Source: an uncultured Actinomyces sp. (GTDB taxonomy: Bacteria; Actinomycetota; Actinomycetes; Actinomycetales; Actinomycetaceae). Taken from it: 14,025 bases of DNA. The stretch lies in NCBI GenBank assembly GCA_902373545.1, contig CABKMZ010000044.1, positions 1 to 14,025 of the forward strand, given 5' to 3'. Shown here piece after piece: positions 1-6,996 of this stretch. A model generated the notes under the pieces. The model was not told the origin of the DNA and did not search any database. It worked only from the letters and a program-made list of their open reading frames with translations. Every line of letters starts with the position of its first letter. Within the stretch, counting starts at the first letter, position 1. The position numbers and the translations under genes are program-made.

Positions 1-55
1 CTATGACGATGAGCGATAGCAAGCGTAGCGACGAGGCTAACGAAGGCCTCCTCTC
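1..55 (+). repeat. 55-bp direct repeat, copy 1 (start region of a lost gene)
   Basis: These bases are identical to 1120-1174; the match ends at base 56. The left boundary is unknown because the window starts inside the repeat. The repeat holds two in-frame ATG codons (3 and 9) followed by the codons for MSDSKRSDEANEGLLS. The first two bases are the end of a TAGACT box that is complete in copy 2. It therefore looks like a duplicated promoter-proximal end of a gene rather than a transposon end. Confidence 0.9.
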
Positions 56-263
56 TCTTCTCTCCCCCCGCTCTCCCCCAAAAGTCGCACGTAATTTGGG
101 TACCCTCACTTTTCTTAGGTATCGAGAAAACCGCAGAATTTCAACGATCCCATTTCAAAACTTGAAATACACGAAGGGGAATTACGTGCGACATTTCTGG
201 GAAACCACTCCAGCGAGGCGGCTGGCAGCACGACAACACCGGGCCAGATCTATCTCAGCCTGA
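9..263 (+). pseudogene. 5' gene fragment fused to the 109-bp repeat element
   Basis: An open frame of 84 codons begins MSDSKRSDEANEGLLS in the 55-bp repeat, runs through a polypyrimidine tract and then straight through the 109-bp inverted-repeat element to a stop at 263. Only about the first 16 residues are shared with the copy at 1128. The rest is a translation of the repeat element and its flank (KVARNLGTLTF and so on), which is also open in the same phase in the second element copy. I read this as a gene start whose body was replaced when the element arrived or the locus rearranged. A real small protein cannot be excluded, but no known domain is visible. The ATG at 9 is preferred because in copy 2 the matching ATG lies 6 nt after TAGACT. 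Confidence 0.35.
78..216. repeat. Dispersed palindromic element (MITE-like), copy 1; core 84-192
   Basis: This 139-bp block matches 1530-1668 with 7 mismatches by eye. Its 109-bp core begins GTCGCACGTAATT (84-96) and ends with the exact reverse complement AATTACGTGCGAC (180-192). The arms extend imperfectly to about 21 bp (18 of 21). Inside lie a GGGTACCC palindrome, a TTTTCT/AGAAAA inverted repeat and an ATTTCAA/TTGAAAT inverted repeat, so a transcript could fold into an outer stem with two or three inner hairpins. No transposase is present and no target-site duplication is evident. It could be a non-autonomous mobile element, a REP-type repeat, or a structured RNA or regulator site. Confidence 0.75.
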
Positions 264-408
264 CGACAGTAGCCCCGAGCCGCCCACACTCGCACACCTC
301 GCCTACAGTCGCTGCAGCCTCACGCACACTGGGCCGCCCACACTCGCGCCACCTTTGCCAACGCTTTCTGTGCCCTCACACATAACGCCGACCACCGCGG
401 GCCACACC
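217..408. other. Intergenic stretch without a gene
   Basis: Between the first repeat element and the DUF1697 stop I see no credible coding region. A 15-bp word GCCGCCCACACTCGC occurs twice (279-293 and 333-347) within C-rich, CACACT-rich sequence. No convincing terminator for the DUF1697 gene was found here. Confidence 0.5.
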
Positions 409-951
409 TCACCCCCGCGAGAGCATCGCCGCGATTTTTTCGACCGTCGAGCCACTGCGGATCGTCACCTCGCGATAGAAGTCCTCGCGCAGAAGGCGCT
501 TGTGGTAGGCGGTCTTGAGGAATTGTTTTTCGTCAAATTTGGCCCAAAATACGGCGTGCTCGCCGAAGTGGACGGCTTCGTCGCCCAGCTCCATTGCCTC
601 GATACGCTGGCGCACGTGATCTCGGTCCAGTCCACGCGTGTAGAACAGGGCGTCGCGGCGTGCCACATCGCCGTGCCACCAGTCGGGCAGCTCATCGAGC
701 TGAGCAAGGTAGTCCTGCGCCGTCAGGAGCGCCACTCGGATCGGGAAGTCGTAGCGGCATGCCAGGAGGTTCTCGACCCTCTGAGCAACATCCTCACACG
801 GGGCATCGGCCTCGAAGAGGAGGTTGCCGCTGTTGATGTAGGTGCGCACGTTCGCGTAGCCCACGCCGGCGACCTGCTCGCGCAGCTCGCTCATGACGAC
901 CTTGTTCTTGCCGCCAACGTTGATGCCGCGCAGCAGAGCCACGTACTCCAC
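409..951 (-). CDS. DUF1697 family protein
   Basis: A 180-residue protein of the DUF1697 family, whose biochemical function is not established. The family signature is clear near the N-terminus: YVALLRGINVGGKNKV (residues 3-18), then a TYINSGNLLFEA block, an FPIRVALLTAQDYLAQL segment and a GEHAVFWAKF stretch near the middle. The length fits the family (about 180 aa), so the gene appears intact. The frame is open further upstream to 1074, with an ATG at 966. I chose the GTG at 951 because GGGAGG lies 6 nt before it, and the protein then starts just before the conserved YVALLRGINVGG. It is one of few genes here with a plain Shine-Dalgarno start. It stands alone between repeats, with a possible promoter at 1011-1040. 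Confidence 0.88.
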   Translation of the reverse strand: MEYVALLRGINVGGKNKVVMSELREQVAGVGYANVRTYINSGNLLFEADAPCEDVAQRVENLLACRYDFPIRVALLTAQDYLAQLDELPDWWHGDVARRDALFYTRGLDRDHVRQRIEAMELGDEAVHFGEHAVFWAKFDEKQFLKTAYHKRLLREDFYREVTIRSGSTVEKIAAMLSRG

Positions 952-1010
952 GCTGATCCTCCCCATCTGTGGTGACACTTCGCCGTCGGACGCTCCAGGC
1001 CGCCCATCGA

Positions 1011-1040
1011 AAACTACGGAACGAGAATGCCTGGCTGTAA
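1011..1040 (-). promoter_or_regulatory. Possible promoter of the DUF1697 gene
   Basis: Read on the minus strand, TTACAG (1040-1035) is followed after 18 nt by TAGTTT (1016-1011), about 60 nt upstream of the GTG at 951. The boxes are loose matches to a housekeeping promoter and the spacing is acceptable. This is a sequence-only guess. Confidence 0.3.
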
Positions 1041-1112
1041 GACGCGAGCGGATACGACGCAGCCCCGGGAGCATGCATCAAGCAGAGGCCACCCCGGGGC
1101 ATCCACTGGCAA

Positions 1113-1121
1113 TGGTAGACT
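1113..1121 (+). promoter_or_regulatory. Extended -10 box TGGTAGACT of the relic gene
   Basis: TG-G-TAGACT is followed by 6 nt and then ATG at 1128. This is the spacing expected when transcription starts on the A of the start codon (leaderless mRNA). No Shine-Dalgarno is visible. The last bases of the box are inside the 55-bp duplicated repeat. Confidence 0.45.
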
Positions 1122-1174
1122 ATGACGATGAGCGATAGCAAGCGTAGCGACGAGGCTAACGAAGGCCTCCTCTC
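1120..1174 (+). repeat. 55-bp direct repeat, copy 2
   Basis: Identical to 1-55. It spans the end of the TAGACT box, two ATG codons (1122 and 1128) and 15 to 16 further codons. The distance between copies (1119) differs from that between the 109-bp elements (1452). The two repeat types were therefore not duplicated together as one block. Confidence 0.9.
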
Positions 1175-1214
1175 GTTCATTACCGAGCCCCGTCTTCAAG
1201 TGGACCTTGAGTGA
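1128..1214 (+). pseudogene. Short leaderless reading frame, probable truncated gene start
   Basis: From ATG 1128 a 28-codon frame reads MSDSKRSDEANEGLLS followed by FITEPRLQVDLE and a stop at 1212-1214. The -10 box TAGACT sits 6 nt before the ATG. The product is acidic and too short for a recognisable domain. Because the same first codons are duplicated at position 9 with a different continuation, it is most likely the remaining 5' end of a gene whose body decayed or was lost. A genuine micro-protein is the alternative. Confidence 0.35.
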
Positions 1215-1529
1215 AGAAGGTGAGCGCATAGTCGGCCCTCACTTCAAAGGCAGCCGACAGAAGAAGGTGGTCCTCCTAACTTCGTATCGAGATGAACAGA
1301 ATCCACAGCAGAAGGATGGGCACATCGTTCTTCCACACGAAATTCCCCACAAGGAGTCGGGCAGAGGGAGCGGCTTTGTTCGCCAACACAGGTATACATC
1401 CCTTCACCGGCTCCAGTCAGCAGCAACAACGGCAGACCTCTAGAGTCCCTGTGACGGCCCCACCTACAGATAATTTCTCACATCATCGATACTACCTTCG
1501 GAGTGCTCACAAATAGTGGCATGCCCACT
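1215..1529. other. Gene-poor stretch, possible decayed gene
   Basis: Visibly less GC-rich than the flanking genes. Several short open frames exist (one on plus from a TTG at 1207 to 1443, one on minus 1244-1429), but none shows a known motif, a good start signal or family-like composition. It may be the decayed body of the gene whose start remains at 1128, or imported DNA. I see no RNA gene here. Confidence 0.4.
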
Positions 1530-1668
1530 CCAAAAGTCGCACGTAATTTGGGTACCCTTACTTTTCATAGGTATCGAGAAAACCGCAGAATTTCAACGAT
1601 CCGATTTCAAACCTTGAAATACACGCGGGGGAATTACGTGCGACATTTCTGGGGAACCACTCCAGCGA
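1530..1668. repeat. Dispersed palindromic element (MITE-like), copy 2; core 1536-1644
   Basis: This is the second copy of the element at 78-216, in the same orientation and with the same 109-bp core length. Both 13-bp terminal arms are unchanged (GTCGCACGTAATT at 1536-1548, its reverse complement at 1632-1644). The ATTTCAA/TTGAAAT inner arms are also unchanged, and one of the differences falls in the 3-nt spacer between them. The ATTTCAA hairpin and the outer stem thus look better preserved than the rest. Confidence 0.75.
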
Positions 1669-1700
1669 CGCCAGCTGCACGCGACGGCCGACACAACAGC

Positions 1701-1892
1701 ACGAGGGGCGCCACACCCCTTACGAGGCGCCACACCCCTTACGAGGCAGTGCACCCCATACGAGGCACTACACCCCTTACGGGGCACTACACCCCTTACG
1801 GGACACCACACCCGTTTCGAGGCACTACACCCGTTACGAGGCACTGCACCCGATCAGAAGGGGTGTAATGCCTACGGATCGGGTGCAGCGCC
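1701..1892. repeat. 19-bp tandem repeat array with inverted terminal units
   Basis: Eight direct units run from 1701 to 1854. Seven are 19 bp and the first is 21 bp; a typical unit is ACGAGGCACTACACCCCTT. They are followed by two units in inverted orientation (1858-1873 and 1878-1892). Unit 8 (1840-1854) can pair with 1878-1892 in 14 of 15 positions, and unit 4 matches the reverse complement of 1858-1873 in 15 of 16. The array could fold into alternative long hairpins. It may be a minisatellite, an iterated protein-binding site or a structural element. There are no spacers, so it is not a CRISPR array. Confidence 0.85.
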
Positions 1893-2203
1893 CCCAATCA
1901 CAAGAACAAACGCGGAATCTGCGAGACGCGGGCCAGGCTGCGGTGCCCGTGGGCGGTGGCGGGGCCTGGCCGGGCAACGCACAAACAACGAGCCCGACCG
2001 ATTGGAGGCCGCCGCGGGGCCTGCGGGGCCTGGCCGGGCTTCGAGCCGACGCGCCGAGCGAAGCTCGCGGCGCGGACGGCGAGCGGGCGGGCAGGCCACG
2101 CGGCGGCCGGAGATCTGTCGAGGCAACGAGCAACACGCAGCCGCCCGGCTCCATCGGGACCGGGCGGCACACACGTCAGGCGACAGCTGTCAGAAACCGC
2201 AGC
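1893..2203. other. Very GC-rich stretch downstream of cysS, no gene seen
   Basis: No credible gene is visible. The word GGGGCCTGGCCGGGC occurs twice (1961-1975 and 2025-2039). A bulged inverted repeat with a GAGC-GAA-GCTC core lies at 2051-2073 and a stronger hairpin at 2140-2168. Open frames that cross this stretch on the plus strand are continuations of the antisense shadow of cysS and show no motif. Confidence 0.5.
2140..2168 (-). terminator. Possible cysS terminator hairpin
   Basis: GCCGCCCGG (2140-2148) and CCGGGCGGC (2160-2168) are exact inverted repeats with an 11-nt loop, about 35 nt past the cysS stop. There is no clear U-run on the minus strand, so it may be a GC-only terminator or an mRNA-end stabiliser. 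Confidence 0.4.
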
Positions 2204-3661
2204 TCAGCCGACGCTCCAGGTGGCGCCGTCGCGGCCGTCTGCGACGGTGACGCCGGCGGCGGCCAGGCGGTCGCGCAGCTCGTCGGCGCGCGCCCAGTCC
2301 TTGGCGGCGCGCGCAGCGGCCCGCTCGGACAGCACGGATCGAACCAGCGCGTCCAGCGCCGAATGCTCGGCGGCAGCCGCACCGGAGGCGCCCGCGCCGA
2401 TACCGGCCTGGCCGCGCCACTGCTCCGAAGCGGGGTCCAGGCCCAGCACGTCCAGCATGGAGCGAACCAGGACCTGCTCGCGGTACACACCGGAAACGTC
2501 ACCGGCAGCAAGCGCGGCGTTACCGGCCTTGAGGTGCTCGTGCAGGACGGCGAGCGCGCCGGCGACGTTGAGGTCGTCGTCCATGGCGGCGACGAAGGCC
2601 TCGGGCAGGTCGGCGGGGCTCAGGGTAATCTCGGAGACCGGAGCCTCCCCGGCGGCTTCGATCGCGCGGGCCACGAAGGTGGAGAACTTCTCCCAGGCGG
2701 CGTGCGCGGCGGGCAGCGTCTCGGCACCCCATTCGATGGCGGAGCGGTGGTGGACGGTCGACAGGGCCCAGCGCACGGCGACGGCCGGGTACTCCTCGGT
2801 GAGCGCGCCGATGGACAGGACGTTGCCCAGGGACTTGGACATCTTCTCGCCCTTGGTGGTCACCCACGCGTTGTGGACCCACAGGCGCGCGAAAGGCCAG
2901 CCGGCGCCGTGGGACTGGGCCTGCTCGTTCTCGTGGTGCGGGAAGCGCAGGTCGATGCCGCCGCCGTGGATGTCGAATTCGTCGCCGAGGTAGCGACGCG
3001 ACATGGCGGAGCACTCGAGGTGCCAGCCGGGTCGGCCGCGCCCCCAGGGGCTGTCCCACGAGGCCGTGGCTGGCTCGCCGGGCTTGGTGGCCTTCCACAG
3101 GGCGAAGTCGCGGGGGTCGCGCTTGCCGGCCTCAACGGCTTCGTCGATCTGGGCGTCGTCTTCGGTGGTACGCATGTCGGCCAGGCGCTGGCGGGTGAGC
3201 GAGCCGTAGTCGGCCTGGGAGTGGACGTCGAAGTAGACGTTGCCGCGCCCATCCGAGTAGGCGTGGCCGGCGTCGATGAGGCGCTGGACGAGGTCGAGCT
3301 GCTCGGGGATGTGGCCGGTGGCGCGCGGCTCGTAGGTGGGGGCCTCGACGCCGAGAGTCTCGTACGCCTGCGTGAACTCGCGCTCAAAGCGGTACGCCCA
3401 GGCCCACCACTCCCAGCCAGCCTCGGCCGATTTGTTCAGGATCTTGTCGTCGATGTCGGTGACGTTACGGACGTAGGTGACCTCGTACCCGCTGCGGCGC
3501 AGCCAGCGGATCAGGGTGTCGAAGGACACGGCGGCGCGCAGGTGGCCGACGTGCGGGGATCCCTGCACGGTGGCGCCACACAGGTAGATGCCGACCTTCC
3601 CGGGGGTGACCGGGGTGAGGGGCTGGACGCGGGCGCTCTTGGAGTCGTACAGGTGAAGCAT
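2204..3661 (-). CDS. cysS: Cysteinyl-tRNA synthetase
   Basis: A cytoplasmic class I aminoacyl-tRNA synthetase of 485 residues that charges tRNA-Cys with cysteine using ATP. Visible signatures are the HIGH-type motif HVGH at 37-40 and KMSKS at 273-277. The zinc ligands appear as C28, C217, H242 and E246; these keep the spacing of the E. coli ligands C28, C209, H234 and E238. The protein is full length and somewhat longer than the E. coli enzyme. I chose ATG 3661 ([12 protein letters not shown]) over an in-frame ATG 20 codons upstream because family members start here and TAGGAT lies 7 nt before it. The gene follows thrC on the same strand after 145 bp that contain a large hairpin, so it probably has its own promoter. 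In many actinobacteria cysS lies next to ispF and ispD; here ispF is nearby but on the opposite strand. Confidence 0.97.
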   Translation of the reverse strand: MLHLYDSKSARVQPLTPVTPGKVGIYLCGATVQGSPHVGHLRAAVSFDTLIRWLRRSGYEVTYVRNVTDIDDKILNKSAEAGWEWWAWAYRFEREFTQAYETLGVEAPTYEPRATGHIPEQLDLVQRLIDAGHAYSDGRGNVYFDVHSQADYGSLTRQRLADMRTTEDDAQIDEAVEAGKRDPRDFALWKATKPGEPATASWDSPWGRGRPGWHLECSAMSRRYLGDEFDIHGGGIDLRFPHHENEQAQSHGAGWPFARLWVHNAWVTTKGEKMSKSLGNVLSIGALTEEYPAVAVRWALSTVHHRSAIEWGAETLPAAHAAWEKFSTFVARAIEAAGEAPVSEITLSPADLPEAFVAAMDDDLNVAGALAVLHEHLKAGNAALAAGDVSGVYREQVLVRSMLDVLGLDPASEQWRGQAGIGAGASGAAAAEHSALDALVRSVLSERAAARAAKDWARADELRDRLAAAGVTVADGRDGATWSVG

Positions 3662-3668
3662 GGCATCA

Positions 3669-3674
3669 ATCCTA
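3669..3674 (-). promoter_or_regulatory. Candidate -10 box TAGGAT of cysS
   Basis: On the minus strand TAGGAT is followed by 7 nt and the ATG of cysS, the layout of a leaderless or near-leaderless transcript. The same bases could instead be read as a weak AGGA ribosome-binding site. No clear -35 box is seen. Confidence 0.4.
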
Positions 3675-3724
3675 CCTGGCGGGGCGAGGCAGGGAGGGAT
3701 GCGGGCACTGCCCGGAAACATGTA

Positions 3725-3785
3725 ACGAGGCCTGGGTCCCCTCCCCGAAAACCGCGCGGGTTCGCAGGTGGGGCCCAGGCCTCGT
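3725..3785 (-). terminator. Long hairpin between thrC and cysS
   Basis: ACGAGGCCTGGG (3725-3736) and its exact reverse complement (3774-3785) form a 12-bp stem. It can continue with four more G-C pairs past one bulged base, and it encloses about 30 nt that contain CCGCGCGG. It begins about 21 nt past the thrC stop and is followed on the minus strand by a modestly T-rich stretch. It is most likely the thrC terminator. I see no T-box or other riboswitch signature before cysS. Confidence 0.6.
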
Positions 3786-3806
3786 GACGAGTGAGCGGAA
3801 GCGAGC

Positions 3807-5264
3807 TCAGGCGCCGGGGCGCACGCGCTCGCGGATGAGGGCCTTGAGGTCCTCGGCGGAGTTGGCCAGCGCCGTGACGCGCTCTTCGCGTCCTTCGATG
3901 CCTTCGAAGCGCGCGGGGACGGGCGGCAGGTGGCCGGTAGCCTCGAGGATGGTGTCGGCGAACTTGACGGGCAGGGCGGTCTCCATGACGACGAGCGGCC
4001 CCTCGATCTGCGGGCGCACCGCGCGGGCGACGTGCACGCCGTCGGCCGTGTGCGGGTCGAGGAGGTAGCCGCTTTCCTTCTCCGTGCGCGCGATTTCCGC
4101 GAGACGGTCGGCGTGGGAGGAGGTGCCGGAGGTGAAGCCGTAGGTGTCGCGCAGGGAGGCGAACTCGGGCGTGCCGGACAGGTCGAAGTAGCCGTCGCGG
4201 GCCAGCGCGGTCTCGAAGAGCTCGCGGGTGGCGTCCCCGTCGCGGCCCAGCAGGTCGAAGATGAAGCGCTCGAAGTTCGAGGCCTTGGAGATGTCCATGG
4301 ACGGGCTGGAGGTGGCCAGCGTGTCCGCGGAGGAGCGGGGGCGGTAGACGCCGGTGCGGAAGAACTCGTCGAGGACGTCGTTCTCGTTGGTGGCGACGAC
4401 GAGGGTGCCCAGCGGCACGCCCATCTGGCGGGCGATGTGGGCGGCGCACACGTTGCCGAAGTTGCCCGACGGCACGACGACGCTGACCGTGGACGAGGCG
4501 TCGGCCCCCTCCTCGGTGACGCGCAGCCAGGTGGCCACGTAGTAGCAGACCTGGGCGAGCAGGCGCGCCCAGTTGATGGAGTTGACGGCGCCCACGTGCC
4601 AGGTGGCCTTGAAGTCGGCGTCCATGTTGATGGCCTTGACGAGGTCCTGGCAGTCGTCGAAGACGCCGTCGACGGCGACGTTGACGATGTTGTCGTCGAG
4701 GAGGGAGAACATCTGGGCGCGCTGGAAGGCGGTCATGCGTCCGGCGGGGGTGAGCATGACGACGGAAAGTCCGGGGCGGCCGCGCAGCGCGTATTCGGCG
4801 GAGGAGCCGGTGTCGCCGGAGGTGGCGCCCACGATGGTCAGCCAGTCGCCGCGGCGGGTCAGCTCGTATTCGAAGAGTTCACCGAGGAGCTGCATCGCCA
4901 TGTCTTTGAACGCGGCGGTGGGGCCGTTAGAGAGGTGGGCGATGTGCAGGTCGGTACCTTCGAGGGCGTCGACGGGCACGATCTGCGGGTCGGAGAAGGA
5001 GGGGGTGGAGTATGCCCGGGCCGTGATCGCGCACAGGTCGTCGGCGCTGATGTCGTCGACGAACAGCGAGAGGATGCCGGCGGCCATGGCCGCGTAGCCT
5101 TCCTCGCGCAGGACGATACGCAGCTCGTCCAGGTCGGCGGGCGACAGAGTCGGGTATTCCTCGGGCAGGTAGAGGCCGCCGTCGGGCGCCAGGCCCTCCA
5201 GCAGGATGTCGCTGAAGGAGCGGGTGGGCGCATCGGGGCCACGTCGAGTCGAAATATAACGCAC
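3807..5264 (-). CDS. thrC: Threonine synthase
   Basis: A pyridoxal-phosphate enzyme of 485 residues that converts O-phosphohomoserine to threonine and phosphate, the last step of threonine synthesis in the cytoplasm. The N-terminal block MRYISTRRG and [17 protein letters not shown] is typical of the long (corynebacterial/E. coli-like) ThrC class. The cofactor lysine is K120 in [14 protein letters not shown], and the phosphate-binding SGDTG loop is at 149-153. Length and ends look complete. The start is a GTG at 5264 with TAGGAT exactly 6 nt upstream and no clear Shine-Dalgarno, suggesting a leaderless mRNA. It is divergent from paralog 1 across a 124-bp spacer and upstream of cysS on the same strand. 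No homoserine dehydrogenase or kinase gene is in the window. Confidence 0.97.
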   Translation of the reverse strand: MRYISTRRGPDAPTRSFSDILLEGLAPDGGLYLPEEYPTLSPADLDELRIVLREEGYAAMAAGILSLFVDDISADDLCAITARAYSTPSFSDPQIVPVDALEGTDLHIAHLSNGPTAAFKDMAMQLLGELFEYELTRRGDWLTIVGATSGDTGSSAEYALRGRPGLSVVMLTPAGRMTAFQRAQMFSLLDDNIVNVAVDGVFDDCQDLVKAINMDADFKATWHVGAVNSINWARLLAQVCYYVATWLRVTEEGADASSTVSVVVPSGNFGNVCAAHIARQMGVPLGTLVVATNENDVLDEFFRTGVYRPRSSADTLATSSPSMDISKASNFERFIFDLLGRDGDATRELFETALARDGYFDLSGTPEFASLRDTYGFTSGTSSHADRLAEIARTEKESGYLLDPHTADGVHVARAVRPQIEGPLVVMETALPVKFADTILEATGHLPPVPARFEGIEGREERVTALANSAEDLKALIRERVRPGA

Positions 5265-5270
5265 GGGCAG

Positions 5271-5276
5271 ATCCTA
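5271..5276 (-). promoter_or_regulatory. Candidate -10 box TAGGAT of thrC
   Basis: On the minus strand TAGGAT-CTGCCC-GTG places the box 6 nt before the start codon, as in leaderless actinobacterial genes. The same hexamer precedes cysS. No convincing -35 is visible. Confidence 0.45.
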
Positions 5277-5373
5277 TCGGAGAGACGGCCTGTGAAGCCA
5301 GATAGGTCGTATTTCGTCACGTTTCCACGAGGCCTGGGCGGGGTGGGTGGTGTACGCGCGGCCCGCGAGCGTG

Positions 5374-5382
5374 TGATAGAAA
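5374..5382 (+). promoter_or_regulatory. Extended -10 box of paralog 1 (leaderless)
   Basis: TGATAGAAA followed by CAACGG and the GTG start at 5389. The same block with the same 6-nt gap precedes all five paralogs. No -35 or ribosome-binding site is evident. Confidence 0.6.
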
Positions 5383-5388
5383 CAACGG

Positions 5389-6981
5389 GTGAGTATTGAC
5401 AAGGATCGTTGGGCACCGCCGATTGAGGGCGAGAAGTCAGGAAGGCCGTCGCCATCTCAGGCGACACGTCCGTCAAACACGCCGCCCCGTAACGCTGACA
5501 CATCGGTCAACCCCGATGTGATCGAGGATTCATACACGACAGCAATCACGGCGACGCTGCCTGACGAGAGTGTCGATTCGTCGAGGCGTCGGGCCTTTCG
5601 AGCGCGCGCTACGCGCGCCGGGTCGAGTGTGAGGAGCTCGTCCTCATTCACGACGGCATCCAAGGGGTGGGGGACTCTTGCCGTGGTTGTTTTCATCGCC
5701 GCTCTCTTCGGGGCGATCGCCTTGCGAACGTCGGCCGGTTCGTCGTCACTGGCGACGCCTCGTTCCCAGGGTTATACGGGCACGGCGACCAACACGGCGA
5801 CGCTGTCCTCCGCATGGGCCTCAGGGATCGAGGCGGCGTGGGTGCTCCCCGTCGACCCGGACAGAGCAACCAGCGAGCTACAGTCCGTCCTCGTCGAGGG
5901 CACGACCCTGTACGTGACGATCAAGACGCAGGACAAGGGCCTGAGGGTGAGCGCCTACGACATTGCTTCCGCCCAGCCCGTGCAGACATGGGTGACGGAT
6001 GGTCAGGACATTGAGGTGCGCGGCAGGTTTGGCGGGCCTCGGATGATCTCTGCGGGGGCTTGGTTAGCCGTTGAGAATGTCCTGGTGTCCAAGGAGACGG
6101 GCAGGCAGCAGGAGGCACCGTGGGGCGAGGACATCCCGGCTGCTTTCGTCGACGAGGTCTTGGTGACGTGCTCGGGTCTTGAGACGTGTTCCGGGTGGAC
6201 GAACCAGTCCGGTTCGTGGACGCGCCAGTGGCAGAGCATCACGGCGAGGCAGTCGTCGTCGAGTGACTTTTGGAAGGGCATCCATTCGCTCGTCGTCGGA
6301 AGCGGCGAGGAGTCTTCACTGCTCGTTCCCGTCGAGTCCTTCCGCCATAACCCTCAGCTGGTGAACGTCCACACGGGCGTGGTCGCCACCCTGGGCGCCG
6401 ACGGTCGCCTGGGGTCAGGCTCGCGGGTTGTGAAGCTCTACGACGCCTCTGACGGGGTCATCGTGGAGCGGGATCGGGGCGAGATGGAGGTCTACGACGT
6501 CTCGGGAAGGCTCGTTGATACCTTCGACCCGGTGAGGCACAACACGCAGCCGACGTTGGACGGTCGCGCGCCCACGGTGGCGGAGTTGAGAGGTTTCTTC
6601 ACGGAGGTGTCAGCCCCCTGGACGACGGGCAGGGTGACGATCGAGAAGGAGGATTGCTCTGTTGTCAGGCTGAATCCCACCGGTGATTTCCCCCCGCGTT
6701 CGGCGACGGGCGTGAAGGGGCTGACCACCTACTATTCCTACACCTCAAAGACCTGCTCCTTTGAGCCGCGCGAGCTTCGCGCCAGCACCGACGGGTCTGC
6801 GGCGTTCATCTGGGTCGCGACATGGAGCACATCCACCGCGTACATGATCGACATGAATGCCAATAAGACGCACACTTTCTCAGGCCTGACGCGCTCGACG
6901 AAAACCGTGTGGGCGTTCGACGACCTGCTCATCACGATCAGCGATGATGGCATCACGGCCTTCACACCGGCCTCGTCGTGA
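5389..6981 (+). CDS. Paralog 1: single-pass membrane protein with propeller-like exodomain
   Basis: A 530-residue protein with no named family I can assign. Residues 1-92 are polar, Ser/Pro-rich and end in a basic stretch (SRRRAFRARATR); residues about 94-112 form one hydrophobic helix. The rest should lie outside the cell, since the basic side stays in. The exodomain opens with GYTGTATNTATLSSAWASG and shows repeated strand-turn units such as VLVEGTTLYV, LRVSAYDIA and DGITAFTPASS, which resemble a PQQ-like beta-propeller. Four cysteines (261, 267, 423, 456) match those of the other paralogs and may form disulfides. It is the most divergent full copy: its N-terminus is short and lacks the LPDLAP hexads. 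The GTG start is set by the conserved promoter module. ispF follows after 15 nt. Confidence 0.8.
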   Translation: MSIDKDRWAPPIEGEKSGRPSPSQATRPSNTPPRNADTSVNPDVIEDSYTTAITATLPDESVDSSRRRAFRARATRAGSSVRSSSSFTTASKGWGTLAVVVFIAALFGAIALRTSAGSSSLATPRSQGYTGTATNTATLSSAWASGIEAAWVLPVDPDRATSELQSVLVEGTTLYVTIKTQDKGLRVSAYDIASAQPVQTWVTDGQDIEVRGRFGGPRMISAGAWLAVENVLVSKETGRQQEAPWGEDIPAAFVDEVLVTCSGLETCSGWTNQSGSWTRQWQSITARQSSSSDFWKGIHSLVVGSGEESSLLVPVESFRHNPQLVNVHTGVVATLGADGRLGSGSRVVKLYDASDGVIVERDRGEMEVYDVSGRLVDTFDPVRHNTQPTLDGRAPTVAELRGFFTEVSAPWTTGRVTIEKEDCSVVRLNPTGDFPPRSATGVKGLTTYYSYTSKTCSFEPRELRASTDGSAAFIWVATWSTSTAYMIDMNANKTHTFSGLTRSTKTVWAFDDLLITISDDGITAFTPASS

Positions 6982-6984
6982 GAC

Positions 6985-6990
6985 TACCCT
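6985..6990 (+). promoter_or_regulatory. Candidate -10 box TACCCT of ispF
   Basis: TACCCT-GGTGGC-ATG gives the 6-nt spacing of leaderless genes and lies entirely in the 15-nt gap after paralog 1. No strong Shine-Dalgarno is present. ispF may also be read through from paralog 1. Confidence 0.4.
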
Positions 6991-6996
6991 GGTGGC

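Noticed and set aside
1..1174. Composite transposon bounded by the 55-bp repeats
   Set aside because: The repeats are direct, contain the start of a reading frame and lack inverted ends; no transposase lies between them.
1503..1868. Protein-coding gene across the second 109-bp element and the 19-bp array
   Set aside because: The frame is open only because the repeats lack stops in that phase; the C-terminal part is just translated tandem repeat and there is no credible start signal.
1701..1892. CRISPR array
   Set aside because: Units of 19 bp abut without spacers, the last two are inverted, and no cas gene is present.
1961..2039. Regulatory direct repeat GGGGCCTGGCCGGGC (two copies)
   Set aside because: Only two copies in extremely GC-rich DNA, so chance or drift is a sufficient explanation.
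1868..3787. A 639-codon open frame on the plus strand antisense to cysS
   Set aside because: It is a high-GC shadow of cysS: glycine/valine-rich low-complexity protein, no motif, while the opposite strand encodes an unmistakable cysteinyl-tRNA synthetase.
3662..3806. T-box or other riboswitch controlling cysS
   Set aside because: No T-box anticodon loop or conserved bulge is visible; the hairpin is better explained as the thrC terminator.
3930..5399. A 489-codon open frame on the plus strand antisense to thrC
   Set aside because: Composition is typical of an antisense frame in GC-rich DNA, and thrC on the other strand explains the openness.
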